A DNA stretch of 6,726 bases from Gammaproteobacteria bacterium (GCA_013817465.1 JACDCP010000181.1:1-6726), one strand, 5' to 3'; positions 1-5,858 are shown, numbered from the stretch's first letter. The notes: generated by a model not told the origin, from the sequence alone. Program-made: numbers and translations.

Positions 1-946
1 TGAGGAGGCTCGCGTCCTCGAGGAAAATAAGCAGGGCCCCGGTTCGCGTTTTGCCGAGCGGTGCAAAATGCGGGTGAATGAAGGTCGAACCGTCCGCGCC
101 GACGAACGTGATCGTGCCCGCCGCGACGTCATCGCCGCTGGTTTGCCACTCGCGCAGTTGCCCATAGAGCTTCTCCGAGATGTCCCCGAGCGGCATGCCG
201 TGGCTTGCGGCTGGCGCGCCGAGCTTTTGCGCCGCCGACTCGTTGATGAGTCTTACGCGGCAATCGGCATCGACGACGACGATGCTCTCGCGCAGGTGCT
301 GAATGATGTACTCGTTGAGCTCGGCGAGGTTGGCCAGATCCACGCCGCGCTGCCGGGCCAGCGCCTCACTGATCTGGATTCGCCGGGCGAGCGGGTGCGC
401 GGCAAGCGCGATAATAAAGAGGATGGCCCCGAGCAGGCCGGCCGGCGTGTACTCGGCGACGCTTGCACCCGCCACGATCTGAGCGAAAAACTGCTCGAGC
501 AGCACCGCGATGGTCGCCAGCGCCGCAAACAGCAGGGCCATGCGTCCTGGCAAGACCAGGCTGCCGGCGCCGATAGAGACGACCAGCAGAATGCCGAGCC
601 CGCTGTCGATACCGCCGCTCGCATGCATGAGCGTCGTGAGCGCGAGTATATCGACGCTGAGCTGACTCCAGGCTTGCAGATTGATCGATGGCCAGCGGCG
701 CCCAGCCGCAAGGCCATTGGCCAGCCCGTACACGACATAAGAGATCGCGACGGCGAGGAACAGGAACGGTCGAGCGTCGCCGACGATTCGCGGGGCGCTG
801 CTGAGCAGAAAAAGCGCCAGCAGAAAGCACGCCACCAGAACGCGGTAAGCATTCAGTAACTGAAGGACGCGCCAGGTAAGCTCGGGAGCTTCCTTGCCGC
901 GCCCGTCGTTCGTGTCGTCCAATGTGCCCGCTTCAGCAGCCGCCAT
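1..946 (-). CDS. pilS: PilS, membrane sensor histidine kinase of type IV pilus transcription (N-terminal part, cut by window edge)
   Basis: Reading the minus strand from ATG at 946 gives an open frame of 315 residues running off the window start. The protein has a short polar N-terminus, then about six hydrophobic segments (roughly residues 33-50, 58-80, 95-110, 115-133, 136-158, 168-186). A helical linker follows (about 187-212), then a PAS-type domain (from about 213) with the segment ESIVVVDADCRVRLINESAA. This order and the linker and PAS wording match PilS of Pseudomonas-type type IV pilus systems. In that family a C-terminal histidine kinase domain follows and phosphorylates PilR, which activates sigma-54-dependent pilA transcription; that part (about 200 residues) lies outside the window. 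The start is supported by an in-frame TGA two codons upstream (950-952); no Shine-Dalgarno is visible. A later TTG (codon 9) cannot be excluded. The gene diverges from sucC, and a palindromic repeat begins 10 bp upstream of its start codon. Confidence 0.88.
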   Translation of the reverse strand, partial: MAAAEAGTLDDTNDGRGKEAPELTWRVLQLLNAYRVLVACFLLALFLLSSAPRIVGDARPFLFLAVAISYVVYGLANGLAAGRRWPSINLQAWSQLSVDILALTTLMHASGGIDSGLGILLVVSIGAGSLVLPGRMALLFAALATIAVLLEQFFAQIVAGASVAEYTPAGLLGAILFIIALAAHPLARRIQISEALARQRGVDLANLAELNEYIIQHLRESIVVVDADCRVRLINESAAQKLGAPAASHGMPLGDISEKLYGQLREWQTSGDDVAAGTITFVGADGSTFIHPHFAPLGKTRTGALLIFLEDASLL

Positions 947-956
947 GTGTCATTGC

Positions 957-1038
957 AAAAATGGGGACATTCCTGATTTCCATGAATGTCTCGTTACGCT
1001 TCGGGAAGCGTACGAAAATCAGGAATGTCCCCATTTTT
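957..1038. repeat. Long palindromic intergenic element with perfect 23-bp arms (MITE/REP-like)
   Basis: The left arm (957-979) and right arm (1016-1038) are perfect reverse complements over 23 bp; their shared core is TGGGGACATTCCTGA. A second hairpin sits inside: tacgctt (995-1001) pairs with aagcgta (1006-1012) around a CGGG loop. It is extended by TCG/CGA (991-993 with 1013-1015) with T994 bulged. The left side has 11 extra unpaired bases (980-990). A 9-base piece of the left edge, GCAAAAATG (955-963), recurs inverted just outside the right arm (1042-1050). From memory, intergenic palindromes with ends of the TGGGGACA type are scattered in many proteobacterial genomes, often near REP-associated (Y1/IS200-like) transposases. 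Membership in such a family is inference; no transposase is in this window. Confidence 0.85.
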
Positions 1039-1046
1039 AAGCATTT

Positions 1047-1075
1047 TTGCCAATTCCCGGCCGTTGGACCAGAAT
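1047..1075 (+). promoter_or_regulatory. Candidate sigma-70 promoter for sucCD-nadE
   Basis: TTGCCA (1047-1052) is a 5/6 match to the -35 consensus. A 17-base spacer separates it from CAGAAT (1070-1075), a 4/6 match to the -10. Transcription would start near 1082, giving a leader of about 32 bases before the sucC ATG at 1114. The -35 lies immediately outside the palindromic element and overlaps the outlying 9-base repeat copy (1042-1050), so insertion of the element may have shaped this promoter. This is pattern matching only, and GC-rich genomes yield false positives. Confidence 0.35.
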
Positions 1076-1113
1076 ACGCGCTTTCGCCCGCGCCCCGTGC
1101 ATCTCGAGTCAAC

Positions 1114-2274
1114 ATGAACCTTCACGAATATCAAGCCAAGCAGCTCTTTGCAGAATACGGCATTCCCGTTCCGGATGGCTATCCGGCGAGCTCTCCGGCT
1201 GAGGCGACGAAGGCAGCGAAGGATATCGGCGGCAGGCGCTGGGTGGTGAAAGCTCAGGTGCATGCGGGCGGCCGCGGCAAGGCGGGCGGCATCAAGCTGA
1301 TCGACAAGCTCGATGACGTCGCAGCCGCGGCGAAATCGATGCTCGGCTCACGCTTGAGCACGCACCAGACCGGTCCCGAGGGACTGCCGGTCAATTCCGT
1401 CATGATCGAAGCCGCTTCCGACATCGAGCACGAGTATTACCTGAGCCTGCTCGTCGATCGTGCCAGTGAGCGCGTCGCGATCATGGCTTCCGCCGAGGGC
1501 GGCATGGACATCGAGGAAGTCGCGGCGAAGACGCCCGAGAAGATCGTTCGCGTAGCGGTCGATCCGGCCGCGGGCTTGCAAGCCTACCAGACGCGGCAGC
1601 TCGGCTTCGGCCTCGGCCTGCACAAGGATCACGTGCGGCAGTTCACGAAGATTCTGCAAGCGCTCTATGCGATGTTCACCGAGCGCGACGCGAGCCTCGT
1701 GGAGGTCAATCCGCTGATCCTGACCAAAGCCGGCCGTCTCGTTGCGCTGGACGCCAAGATCAACATCGAGGAGAACGCGCTGTTCCGTCAGCCGGCGCTG
1801 GTCGCCTGGCGCGATCCCAGCCAGGAGGACGAGAAAGAGCGCGCCGCGAGCGCCCACGATCTCAACTATGTCTCCCTCGACGGGGATATCGCCTGCATGG
1901 TGAACGGCGCCGGTCTCGCCATGGCCACCATGGATCTCATCAAGCTGCACGGAGGTGCTCCGGCCAATTTTCTGGATGTCGGCGGCGGCGCGACCAGTGA
2001 ACGCGTGACCGAAGCGTTCAAGCTGATCCTGTCGAACGAGAACGTGAAGGCCATCCTCGTCAACATCTTCGGCGGCATCGTGCAGTGCGACCTCATTGCC
2101 GAAGGCATCATGGAAGCGGTCCGGCAGGTCGGCGTGTCCGTGCCGGTCGTCGTGCGACTCGAGGGAACGAACGCGAAAAAGGGCCTCGAAATGCTCGCCG
2201 CGAGCGACCTTCCGATCCAGCCGGCGGCCGACCTGACGGATGCCGCGAGGAAAGTCGTCGAGGCTGCGGCATGA
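1114..2274 (+). CDS. sucC: Succinyl-CoA ligase (ADP/GDP-forming), beta subunit
   Basis: This subunit binds the nucleotide and, with SucD, interconverts succinyl-CoA and succinate with substrate-level phosphorylation in the cytosolic TCA cycle. The protein has 386 residues (E. coli SucC has 388) and opens with MNLHEYQAKQLF, the standard family N-terminus, which fixes the start at 1114; the frame is open further upstream (to 922) but that part lies over the palindrome and has no family similarity. Residues 1 to about 235 form the ATP-grasp half, with HAGGRGKAGG at 50-59. Glu197, Asn199 and Asp213 correspond to the conserved nucleotide and Mg2+ residues of the E. coli enzyme at the same numbers. 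The C-terminal CoA-ligase half carries CMVNGAGLAMATMD, NFLDVGGGAT and VNIFGGIVQCDLIA. Only a weak GAG (1106-1108) serves as ribosome site. Its TGA overlaps the sucD ATG by 4 bases, the usual arrangement for equimolar subunits. Confidence 0.97.
   Translation: MNLHEYQAKQLFAEYGIPVPDGYPASSPAEATKAAKDIGGRRWVVKAQVHAGGRGKAGGIKLIDKLDDVAAAAKSMLGSRLSTHQTGPEGLPVNSVMIEAASDIEHEYYLSLLVDRASERVAIMASAEGGMDIEEVAAKTPEKIVRVAVDPAAGLQAYQTRQLGFGLGLHKDHVRQFTKILQALYAMFTERDASLVEVNPLILTKAGRLVALDAKINIEENALFRQPALVAWRDPSQEDEKERAASAHDLNYVSLDGDIACMVNGAGLAMATMDLIKLHGGAPANFLDVGGGATSERVTEAFKLILSNENVKAILVNIFGGIVQCDLIAEGIMEAVRQVGVSVPVVVRLEGTNAKKGLEMLAASDLPIQPAADLTDAARKVVEAAA
2260..2263 (+). promoter_or_regulatory. Shine-Dalgarno of sucD
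   Basis: GAGG lies inside the end of sucC, seven bases before the ATG at 2271. It supports 2271 as the sucD start rather than the longer in-frame reading that begins within sucC at 2085. Together with the ATGA overlap it suggests coupled translation of sucC and sucD. Confidence 0.6.
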
Positions 2275-3137
2275 GCATTCTGGTCGACAAGGACAGCCGC
2301 GTGATCTGCCAGGGTTTCACCGGTACGCAAGGCACTTACCATTCCAGGCAGTGCATCGAGTACGGTACGAAGCTCGTCGGCGGCGTCACGCCGTTTCGCG
2401 GCGGCGAGCAGCATCTCGGCCTGCCGGTTTTCGACACTGTGCACGAGGCCGTTGCCGAGACGGGCGCCGAGGTCAGCATGATTTACGTGCCGGCGCCGTT
2501 CGCTGCCGATGCGATTCTCGAGGCGGCCGATGCGGGCGTCGAGCTCGTGGTCTGTATCACCGAGGGCATCCCGGTGCTCGACATGGTGCGCGTCAAGGCG
2601 GCGCTCGAAAGCTATGACTGCCGGCTCATCGGTCCCAACTGCCCGGGCATCATCACGCCGGGCGAGTGCAAGATCGGCATCATGCCGGGCTTCATACACC
2701 GTCCCGGCCGGGTGGGCGTCATATCGCGCTCCGGCACGCTGACCTACGAGGCGGTCTATCAGACGACGCAGAATGGCCTGGGGCAGACCACCTGCGTCGG
2801 CATAGGCGGCGATCCGGTCCGCGGGCTCGACTTCATCGACTGCCTGGCGCTGTTCCAGGCGGATCCGCGAACCGAGGGCATCCTCCTGGTCGGCGAGATC
2901 GGCGGCACGGATGAGGAAGCGGCCGCGGAATATATCGAGCAGCACGTGAGCAAACCCGTCGTTGCCTACATCGCAGGCGTAACCGCGCCCCCGGGCAAAC
3001 GCATGGGGCATGCGGGCGCCATCGTATCGGGCGGCAAGGGCACGGCTGCGGACAAGTTTGCCGCCTTCGAGGCCGCCGGCGTTACGACAGTGCGCTCGCC
3101 CGCAGAGCTCGGCAGCGCCATGAAGGCGGCGATGTAG
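2271..3137 (+). CDS. sucD: Succinyl-CoA ligase, alpha subunit
   Basis: This is the CoA-binding and phosphohistidine subunit that pairs with SucC. The protein has 288 residues (E. coli has 289). The Rossmann CoA-binding domain (about 1-125) has FTGTQGTYHS (16-25), and ITE of CITEGIP falls at 96-98, as in E. coli. The ligase domain carries IGPNCPGIITPGECKIGIMPG and SRSGTLTYEAV. The active-site His247 sits in GKRMGHAGAIVSGGKGTA, the same number as in E. coli. The start at 2271 follows from the family N-terminus MSILVDKDSRV and the GAGG seven bases upstream. One oddity: the CoA-contact loop, usually TPGKGG, reads TPFRGG here, so the contact Lys43 is Arg43 and the preceding Gly is Phe. All other key residues checked are intact, so I expect an active enzyme. 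The TAG stop (3135-3137) is part of the GTAG head of a REP-like hairpin. Confidence 0.97.
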   Translation: MSILVDKDSRVICQGFTGTQGTYHSRQCIEYGTKLVGGVTPFRGGEQHLGLPVFDTVHEAVAETGAEVSMIYVPAPFAADAILEAADAGVELVVCITEGIPVLDMVRVKAALESYDCRLIGPNCPGIITPGECKIGIMPGFIHRPGRVGVISRSGTLTYEAVYQTTQNGLGQTTCVGIGGDPVRGLDFIDCLALFQADPRTEGILLVGEIGGTDEEAAAEYIEQHVSKPVVAYIAGVTAPPGKRMGHAGAIVSGGKGTAADKFAAFEAAGVTTVRSPAELGSAMKAAM

Positions 3138-3155
3138 GGCGGGTTCCAATCCGCC
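3134..3155 (+). repeat. REP-like hairpin, type 1, overlapping the sucD stop codon
   Basis: A GTAG head (3134-3137) is followed by ggcgggtt (3138-3145), a CC loop and aatccgcc (3148-3155). This makes an 8-bp stem with one G-T wobble. A close copy with the same stem (ggcgggtt/aacccgcc) lies inverted at 4893-4914 on the other side of nadE. The GTAG-plus-palindrome design is typical of bacterial REP sequences mobilised by REP-associated tyrosine transposases; that link is knowledge of the family, not something seen here. The TAG of the head terminates sucD. Confidence 0.7.
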
Positions 3156-3162
3156 GTGAGCT

Positions 3163-3184
3163 GCAGGATCGAATTCATTCGGCC
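3163..3184 (+). repeat. REP-like hairpin, type 2, degenerate copy
   Basis: A GCAG head (3163-3166) is followed by an imperfect palindrome gatcgaat-tc-attcggcc (3167-3184) with one mismatch and one G-T wobble. It aligns at 16 of 19 bases with the perfect type 2 hairpin at 4920-4937. With the type 1 unit just before it, nearly the whole 68-bp sucD-nadE spacer is repeat sequence. No convincing promoter is left for nadE, which favours readthrough from sucCD. Confidence 0.5.
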
Positions 3185-3205
3185 GCATAAGCGTCAACTC
3201 GCAGC

Positions 3206-4825
3206 ATGACCAGTTCCATCAGGATCGCGCTCGCGCAGCTCAATCTGCGGGTCGGTGACGTCGACGGCAACACCACGCGCATTCTGCAGGCGGCCGCGCA
3301 CGCCCGGGACGAGTTGCAGGCCGATCTGATCCTGTTTCCCGAGCTCGCCATCTGTGGCTATCCGCCGGAAGATCTGCTGCATCATGCCGGCATGCGCAAG
3401 CGCGTGGCCCAGGCGCTCGAGCGCATACAAGCGGAGTCGCGCGGCATCGGCGTGGTGGTCGGTTATCCCGAATACGAGCAGAAGCAAATTTTCAATGCAG
3501 CCGTGCTGTTCCGGGACGGGCGAACGCTGGCAAGCTACCGCAAGCACTGCCTGCCGAACTATCGTGTCTTCGACGAGAAACGCTACTTCACGCCGGGCAA
3601 CCTCCCCGCGGTCGTCGACCTCAACGGCTTGCCGGCAGCGCTGCTGATCTGCGAAGACGTCTGGGAAACCGGGCCGATGCGCGCTGCCGCCGCTGCCGGC
3701 GCCCGTCTCGCGCTGGTGATCAACGGCTCTCCGTATCAGCTCGATTATCAGGCCCGGCGCGAGGAGGTCTTGCGTGAGCGCATCGCCGAAACCGGCATGG
3801 CTGTCGTCTATTTGAATCTGGTCGGTGGCCAGGATGAGCTCGTTTTCGATGGTAATTCCATGATCATGAACGCGTCTGGTGAGGTCGTGCAGCGCGCGCC
3901 GCCGTTCATGGAAGGAATTTTCCTTACCGAGATCGCGGTGCGTGACGGCGTTCCCGAGCCGGTGCCGGGGCCGATCGCCGCCTCGCTGAGCACCGAGGAA
4001 AGCATTTATCAGGCCCTTTTGCTCGGGGTACGCGATTATGTCGACAAGCATCAGTTTCCAGGCGTGATCATCGGCTTGTCCGGTGGCGTCGATTCGGCAC
4101 TCACGCTGGCTGTGGCCGTCGATGCGCTCGGCAACGAGCGCGTGCGCGCCGTCATGATGCCCTCGCCGTATACGTCCAGGGCGAGTCGGGAAGACGCGGA
4201 GCGACAGGCGGCGATACTGGACGTGCGATATGACGTGATCTCGATCGAGCCGATCTTCGATGCGACACTCGAGACGCTGGCGGACGTGTTCCGAGGGCTG
4301 CCGCCCGACACGACGGAGGAGAACATCCAGGCGCGCAGCCGCGGCATCGTGCTCATGGCGATTTCGAACAAGACCGGCTGGATGTTGCTGACGACGGGCA
4401 ACAAGAGCGAAACGGCGGTCGGTTATGCGACGCTGTATGGCGATATGGCCGGCGGTTTCGCGCCCATCAAGGACTGCAGCAAGACGATGGTCTATCGTCT
4501 CGCGCGTTACCGCAACGCAATCTCGCCGGCGATTCCGGAACGGGTGCTGACCCGGCCTCCCTCGGCCGAGCTCAGACCCGATCAGAAAGATACGGACGCG
4601 CTCCCGCCGTACGAGTTGCTCGATCCCATTCTGGAAGCTTTCATCGAGGACGATTGCTCGGTCGACGAAATCGTGGCCCGCGGCTACGACCGCGCACTGG
4701 TGGGGAAAGTGCTCGGCATGGTGAAGCGCAACGAGTACAAGCGCCGGCAGGCACCGCCGGGCATCCGCATCAGCGATCGCGCGTTTGGCCGGGACTGGCG
4801 ATATCCGATAACTTCCGGGTTCTAG
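3206..4825 (+). CDS. nadE: Glutamine-dependent NAD+ synthetase
   Basis: The enzyme performs the last step of NAD+ synthesis, amidating nicotinate adenine dinucleotide with ATP and ammonia drawn from glutamine. The protein has 539 residues, typical of the two-domain bacterial form. The N-terminal nitrilase-type glutaminase domain (about 4-260) has its catalytic triad in place: Glu46 (LFPELAICGYPPEDLL), Lys113 (YRKHCLPNY) and Cys149 (LLICEDVWE). The C-terminal synthetase domain (about 275-539) has the PP-loop SGGVDSAL (from 292), TTGNKSETAVGYATLYGDM and the late motif LTRPPSAELRPDQKDTD. The start at ATG 3206 leads straight into the family opening IRIALAQLN; only a weak ribosome site precedes it. 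It lies 68 bp behind sucD on the same strand, so co-transcription is likely. It converges on bamD, and its TAG stop begins a stem-loop. Confidence 0.96.
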   Translation: MTSSIRIALAQLNLRVGDVDGNTTRILQAAAHARDELQADLILFPELAICGYPPEDLLHHAGMRKRVAQALERIQAESRGIGVVVGYPEYEQKQIFNAAVLFRDGRTLASYRKHCLPNYRVFDEKRYFTPGNLPAVVDLNGLPAALLICEDVWETGPMRAAAAAGARLALVINGSPYQLDYQARREEVLRERIAETGMAVVYLNLVGGQDELVFDGNSMIMNASGEVVQRAPPFMEGIFLTEIAVRDGVPEPVPGPIAASLSTEESIYQALLLGVRDYVDKHQFPGVIIGLSGGVDSALTLAVAVDALGNERVRAVMMPSPYTSRASREDAERQAAILDVRYDVISIEPIFDATLETLADVFRGLPPDTTEENIQARSRGIVLMAISNKTGWMLLTTGNKSETAVGYATLYGDMAGGFAPIKDCSKTMVYRLARYRNAISPAIPERVLTRPPSAELRPDQKDTDALPPYELLDPILEAFIEDDCSVDEIVARGYDRALVGKVLGMVKRNEYKRRQAPPGIRISDRAFGRDWRYPITSGF

Positions 4826-4861
4826 CAGGCTGTTGAAAAAACTTGTTTTATAACATCCTGC
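4825..4861. other. Stem-loop starting at the nadE stop codon
   Basis: gcaggctgtt (4825-4834) pairs with aacatcctgc (4852-4861) with a single mismatch. The stem continues through one wobble, one mismatch and four A-T pairs to a five-base loop (4841-4845). It could act as a 3'-end stabiliser or a weak terminator between the convergent genes. It has no GC-rich stem followed by a T-run on either strand, so I do not call it an intrinsic terminator. The motif CAGGCTGTTGAAAAA also resembles sequences seen at insertion-sequence ends, but no second end is present. Confidence 0.45.
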
Positions 4862-4892
4862 CACGCTCGATGAGCCTGCGGCGCCGGCGCAT

Positions 4893-4914
4893 GGCGGGTT
4901 AAAACCCGCCCTAG
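4893..4914 (-). repeat. REP-like hairpin, type 1, inverted copy
   Basis: Perfect 8-bp stem ggcgggtt (4893-4900) and aacccgcc (4903-4910) around an AA loop. Read on the minus strand it is CTAG followed by ggcgggtt-tt-aacccgcc, nearly the same as the hairpin at 3134-3155 apart from the loop, one stem base and C in place of G in the head. It sits head-to-head with the next hairpin, one base between heads, as in a BIME-type pair. Confidence 0.7.
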
Positions 4915-4915
4915 A

Positions 4916-4937
4916 GTAGGGCCGAATTTATTCGGCC
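4916..4937 (+). repeat. REP-like hairpin, type 2
   Basis: A GTAG head (4916-4919) precedes a perfect 8-bp stem ggccgaat (4920-4927) and attcggcc (4930-4937) with a TT loop. It is related to the decayed copy at 3163-3184. It forms a head-to-head pair with the type 1 unit at 4893-4914. Confidence 0.7.
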
Positions 4938-4946
4938 GGCGGAAGT

Positions 4947-4979
4947 GCCGGACAGAGCTGCGCTCTCTATCCGGTCTAC
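4947..4979 (-). repeat. REP-like hairpin, type 3, overlapping the bamD stop codon
   Basis: On the minus strand a GTAG head (4979-4976) precedes a two-part stem. The foot CCGGA/TCCGG (plus 4948-4952 with 4970-4974) and an upper stem AGAGC/GCTCT (4954-4958 with 4962-4966) enclose a three-base loop, with an asymmetric bulge between them. This foot, bulge and upper-stem layout resembles the classical enterobacterial REP. The head's TAG is the bamD stop codon, just as a type 1 head ends sucD. Confidence 0.65.
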
Positions 4980-5821
4980 GGAAGAGTCGCGCCCGTTTGC
5001 GCAGCCGGCTCGGGAGGTGGGGCTTCCTCGAACCTGGCCAGCCCGCCGCGGCGCCGGTCGCCGAACGATGATTCGAGCACGCGCTCTGCGTCGGCCGCGA
5101 GGTTGTCGAGGTCGAGGGCGCGGTAAGCTTCGATCATGATCTCGAGCGATGCTCGCGTCGCCGGTGCCCCCTCGTAGGTCTCGAACGCATATCGGGCGCG
5201 CTGTGCCGCCGCGACATATGCGCCGCGGTCGAAATAGTACCGCGCGATGTGATTCTCGTGTTCTGCAAGCCGGTTGCGCAGGTAAATCATGCGCTCTTCG
5301 GCATCCGCGGCGTACGGGCTGTCCGGAAAACGTTCCACGAGCTGGGCGAAGTTCGCAAACGAGGACTTCAATTCCTCCGTCGGGCGCCTGCTCAGGTCGA
5401 CGCGCATCAAGCGCTCGAACGGGCCGCGGCTGCGCTCGAAATGAAGCAGGCCTTTGATGTACAGCGCATAGTCGACGCGCGGGTGCGCCGGATTCTCGCG
5501 TGCGAATTGATCCGCCGCGTCGATCGCAGATTCCGGCTCGTCGCTCTTGTAATAAAGAAAGATCAGGTCGATCTGCGCCTGCTTGGTGTACTCGCTGAAT
5601 GGAAAGCGCCCCGTCAATCCCTCGAGCAGCTCGATAGCCCGCGGGTAATTGCCTGAGCGCAGGCTCTTGTTGGCGCGTTCGTACAGCGCCTGCGCATCGG
5701 CGTTGGGGTCGATGTCCCGCTCGGGATTGCCGCCGCAGGCCGCAAGCAAGAATGCCAGCAACACGGCGAGAGGAAGGATCGGGCGCGCCAGGATAGCCGG
5801 CATACGAAATCTTTCGAACAT
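4976..5821 (-). CDS. bamD: BamD (YfiO/ComL), outer-membrane protein assembly lipoprotein
   Basis: BamD is the essential TPR lipoprotein that binds BamA and helps fold beta-barrel proteins into the outer membrane. The 281-residue product starts with a lipoprotein signal peptide; the lipobox LAAC ends at Cys29, followed by Gly-Gly, consistent with sorting to the outer membrane. Tetratricopeptide-like helical repeats fill about residues 43-245. Family wording includes NYPRAIELLEGLTGRFPFSEY, FERLMRVDLSRRPTEEL and ERMIYLRNRLAEHE. The body matches the family; the last 28 or so residues are a Pro/Ala-rich tail that makes the protein longer than the 245-residue E. coli one. Two starts are possible: ATG 5821 (used here) and ATG 5803 (Met7), which has GAAAG seven bases upstream and still leaves a good signal peptide. 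It is divergent from rluD and convergent with nadE; its TAG stop is part of a REP-like hairpin. Confidence 0.95.
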   Translation of the reverse strand: MFERFRMPAILARPILPLAVLLAFLLAACGGNPERDIDPNADAQALYERANKSLRSGNYPRAIELLEGLTGRFPFSEYTKQAQIDLIFLYYKSDEPESAIDAADQFARENPAHPRVDYALYIKGLLHFERSRGPFERLMRVDLSRRPTEELKSSFANFAQLVERFPDSPYAADAEERMIYLRNRLAEHENHIARYYFDRGAYVAAAQRARYAFETYEGAPATRASLEIMIEAYRALDLDNLAADAERVLESSFGDRRRGGLARFEEAPPPEPAAQTGATLP

Positions 5822-5834
5822 TCGCAGGAAATCG

Positions 5835-5848
5835 GTTCCGTCAGGAAC
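5835..5848. promoter_or_regulatory. Small palindrome in the bamD-rluD spacer
   Basis: GTTCC-GTCA-GGAAC is a perfect 5-bp inverted repeat with a 4-base centre, between the two start codons and near the predicted bamD transcription start. It could be a protein-binding site or a small leader hairpin, but it is short enough to occur by chance. Confidence 0.25.
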
Positions 5849-5852
5849 GGGC

Positions 5853-5858
5853 AGTATA
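5853..5858 (-). promoter_or_regulatory. Candidate -10 box of bamD
   Basis: TATACT on the minus strand is a 5/6 match to TATAAT in an otherwise GC-rich spacer. It would place transcription start near 5846, about 25 bases before the ATG at 5821. No -35 match is seen at the expected distance and there is no extended -10 TG, so this rests on the -10 alone. Confidence 0.3.

Noticed and set aside
68..859. Plus-strand open frame of 263 codons opposite pilS
   Set aside because: The minus strand in another frame gives a coherent PilS with membrane segments and a PAS domain. The plus product is charged, low-complexity shadow sequence.
957..1038. Intrinsic terminator between pilS and sucC
   Set aside because: The genes diverge from this spacer, so neither needs a terminator here. 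The 36-base inner region and unpaired segment fit a repeat element better.
922..1113. N-terminal extension of sucC to the upstream ATG at 922
   Set aside because: The extra residues translate the palindromic element and the start of pilS. SucC proteins begin at the MNLHEYQAKQ motif encoded from 1114.
2085..2270. N-terminal extension of sucD into sucC
   Set aside because: It is only an open frame within sucC. The family N-terminus and the GAGG ribosome site fix the start at 2271.
1866..3197. Minus-strand open frame of 443 codons across sucC and sucD
   Set aside because: It runs over two clearly real genes and their boundary, has no family features, and is explained by the same GC-driven absence of stops.
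4825..4861. Insertion-sequence end (CAGGCTGTTGAAAAA motif)
   Set aside because: There is no transposase, no partner terminal repeat and no target duplication. The self-complementary fold explains the sequence without an IS.
3194..4864. Minus-strand open frame of 556 codons antisense to nadE
   Set aside because: It is a codon-bias shadow of a high-GC gene. The product is Arg/His/Asp-rich without recognisable motifs, while the plus strand encodes an intact NadE with all catalytic residues.
4881..4890. Self-complementary GCGCCGGCGC
   Set aside because: A 10-bp GC-only palindrome is expected by chance in DNA this GC-rich and has no repeat partner in the window.
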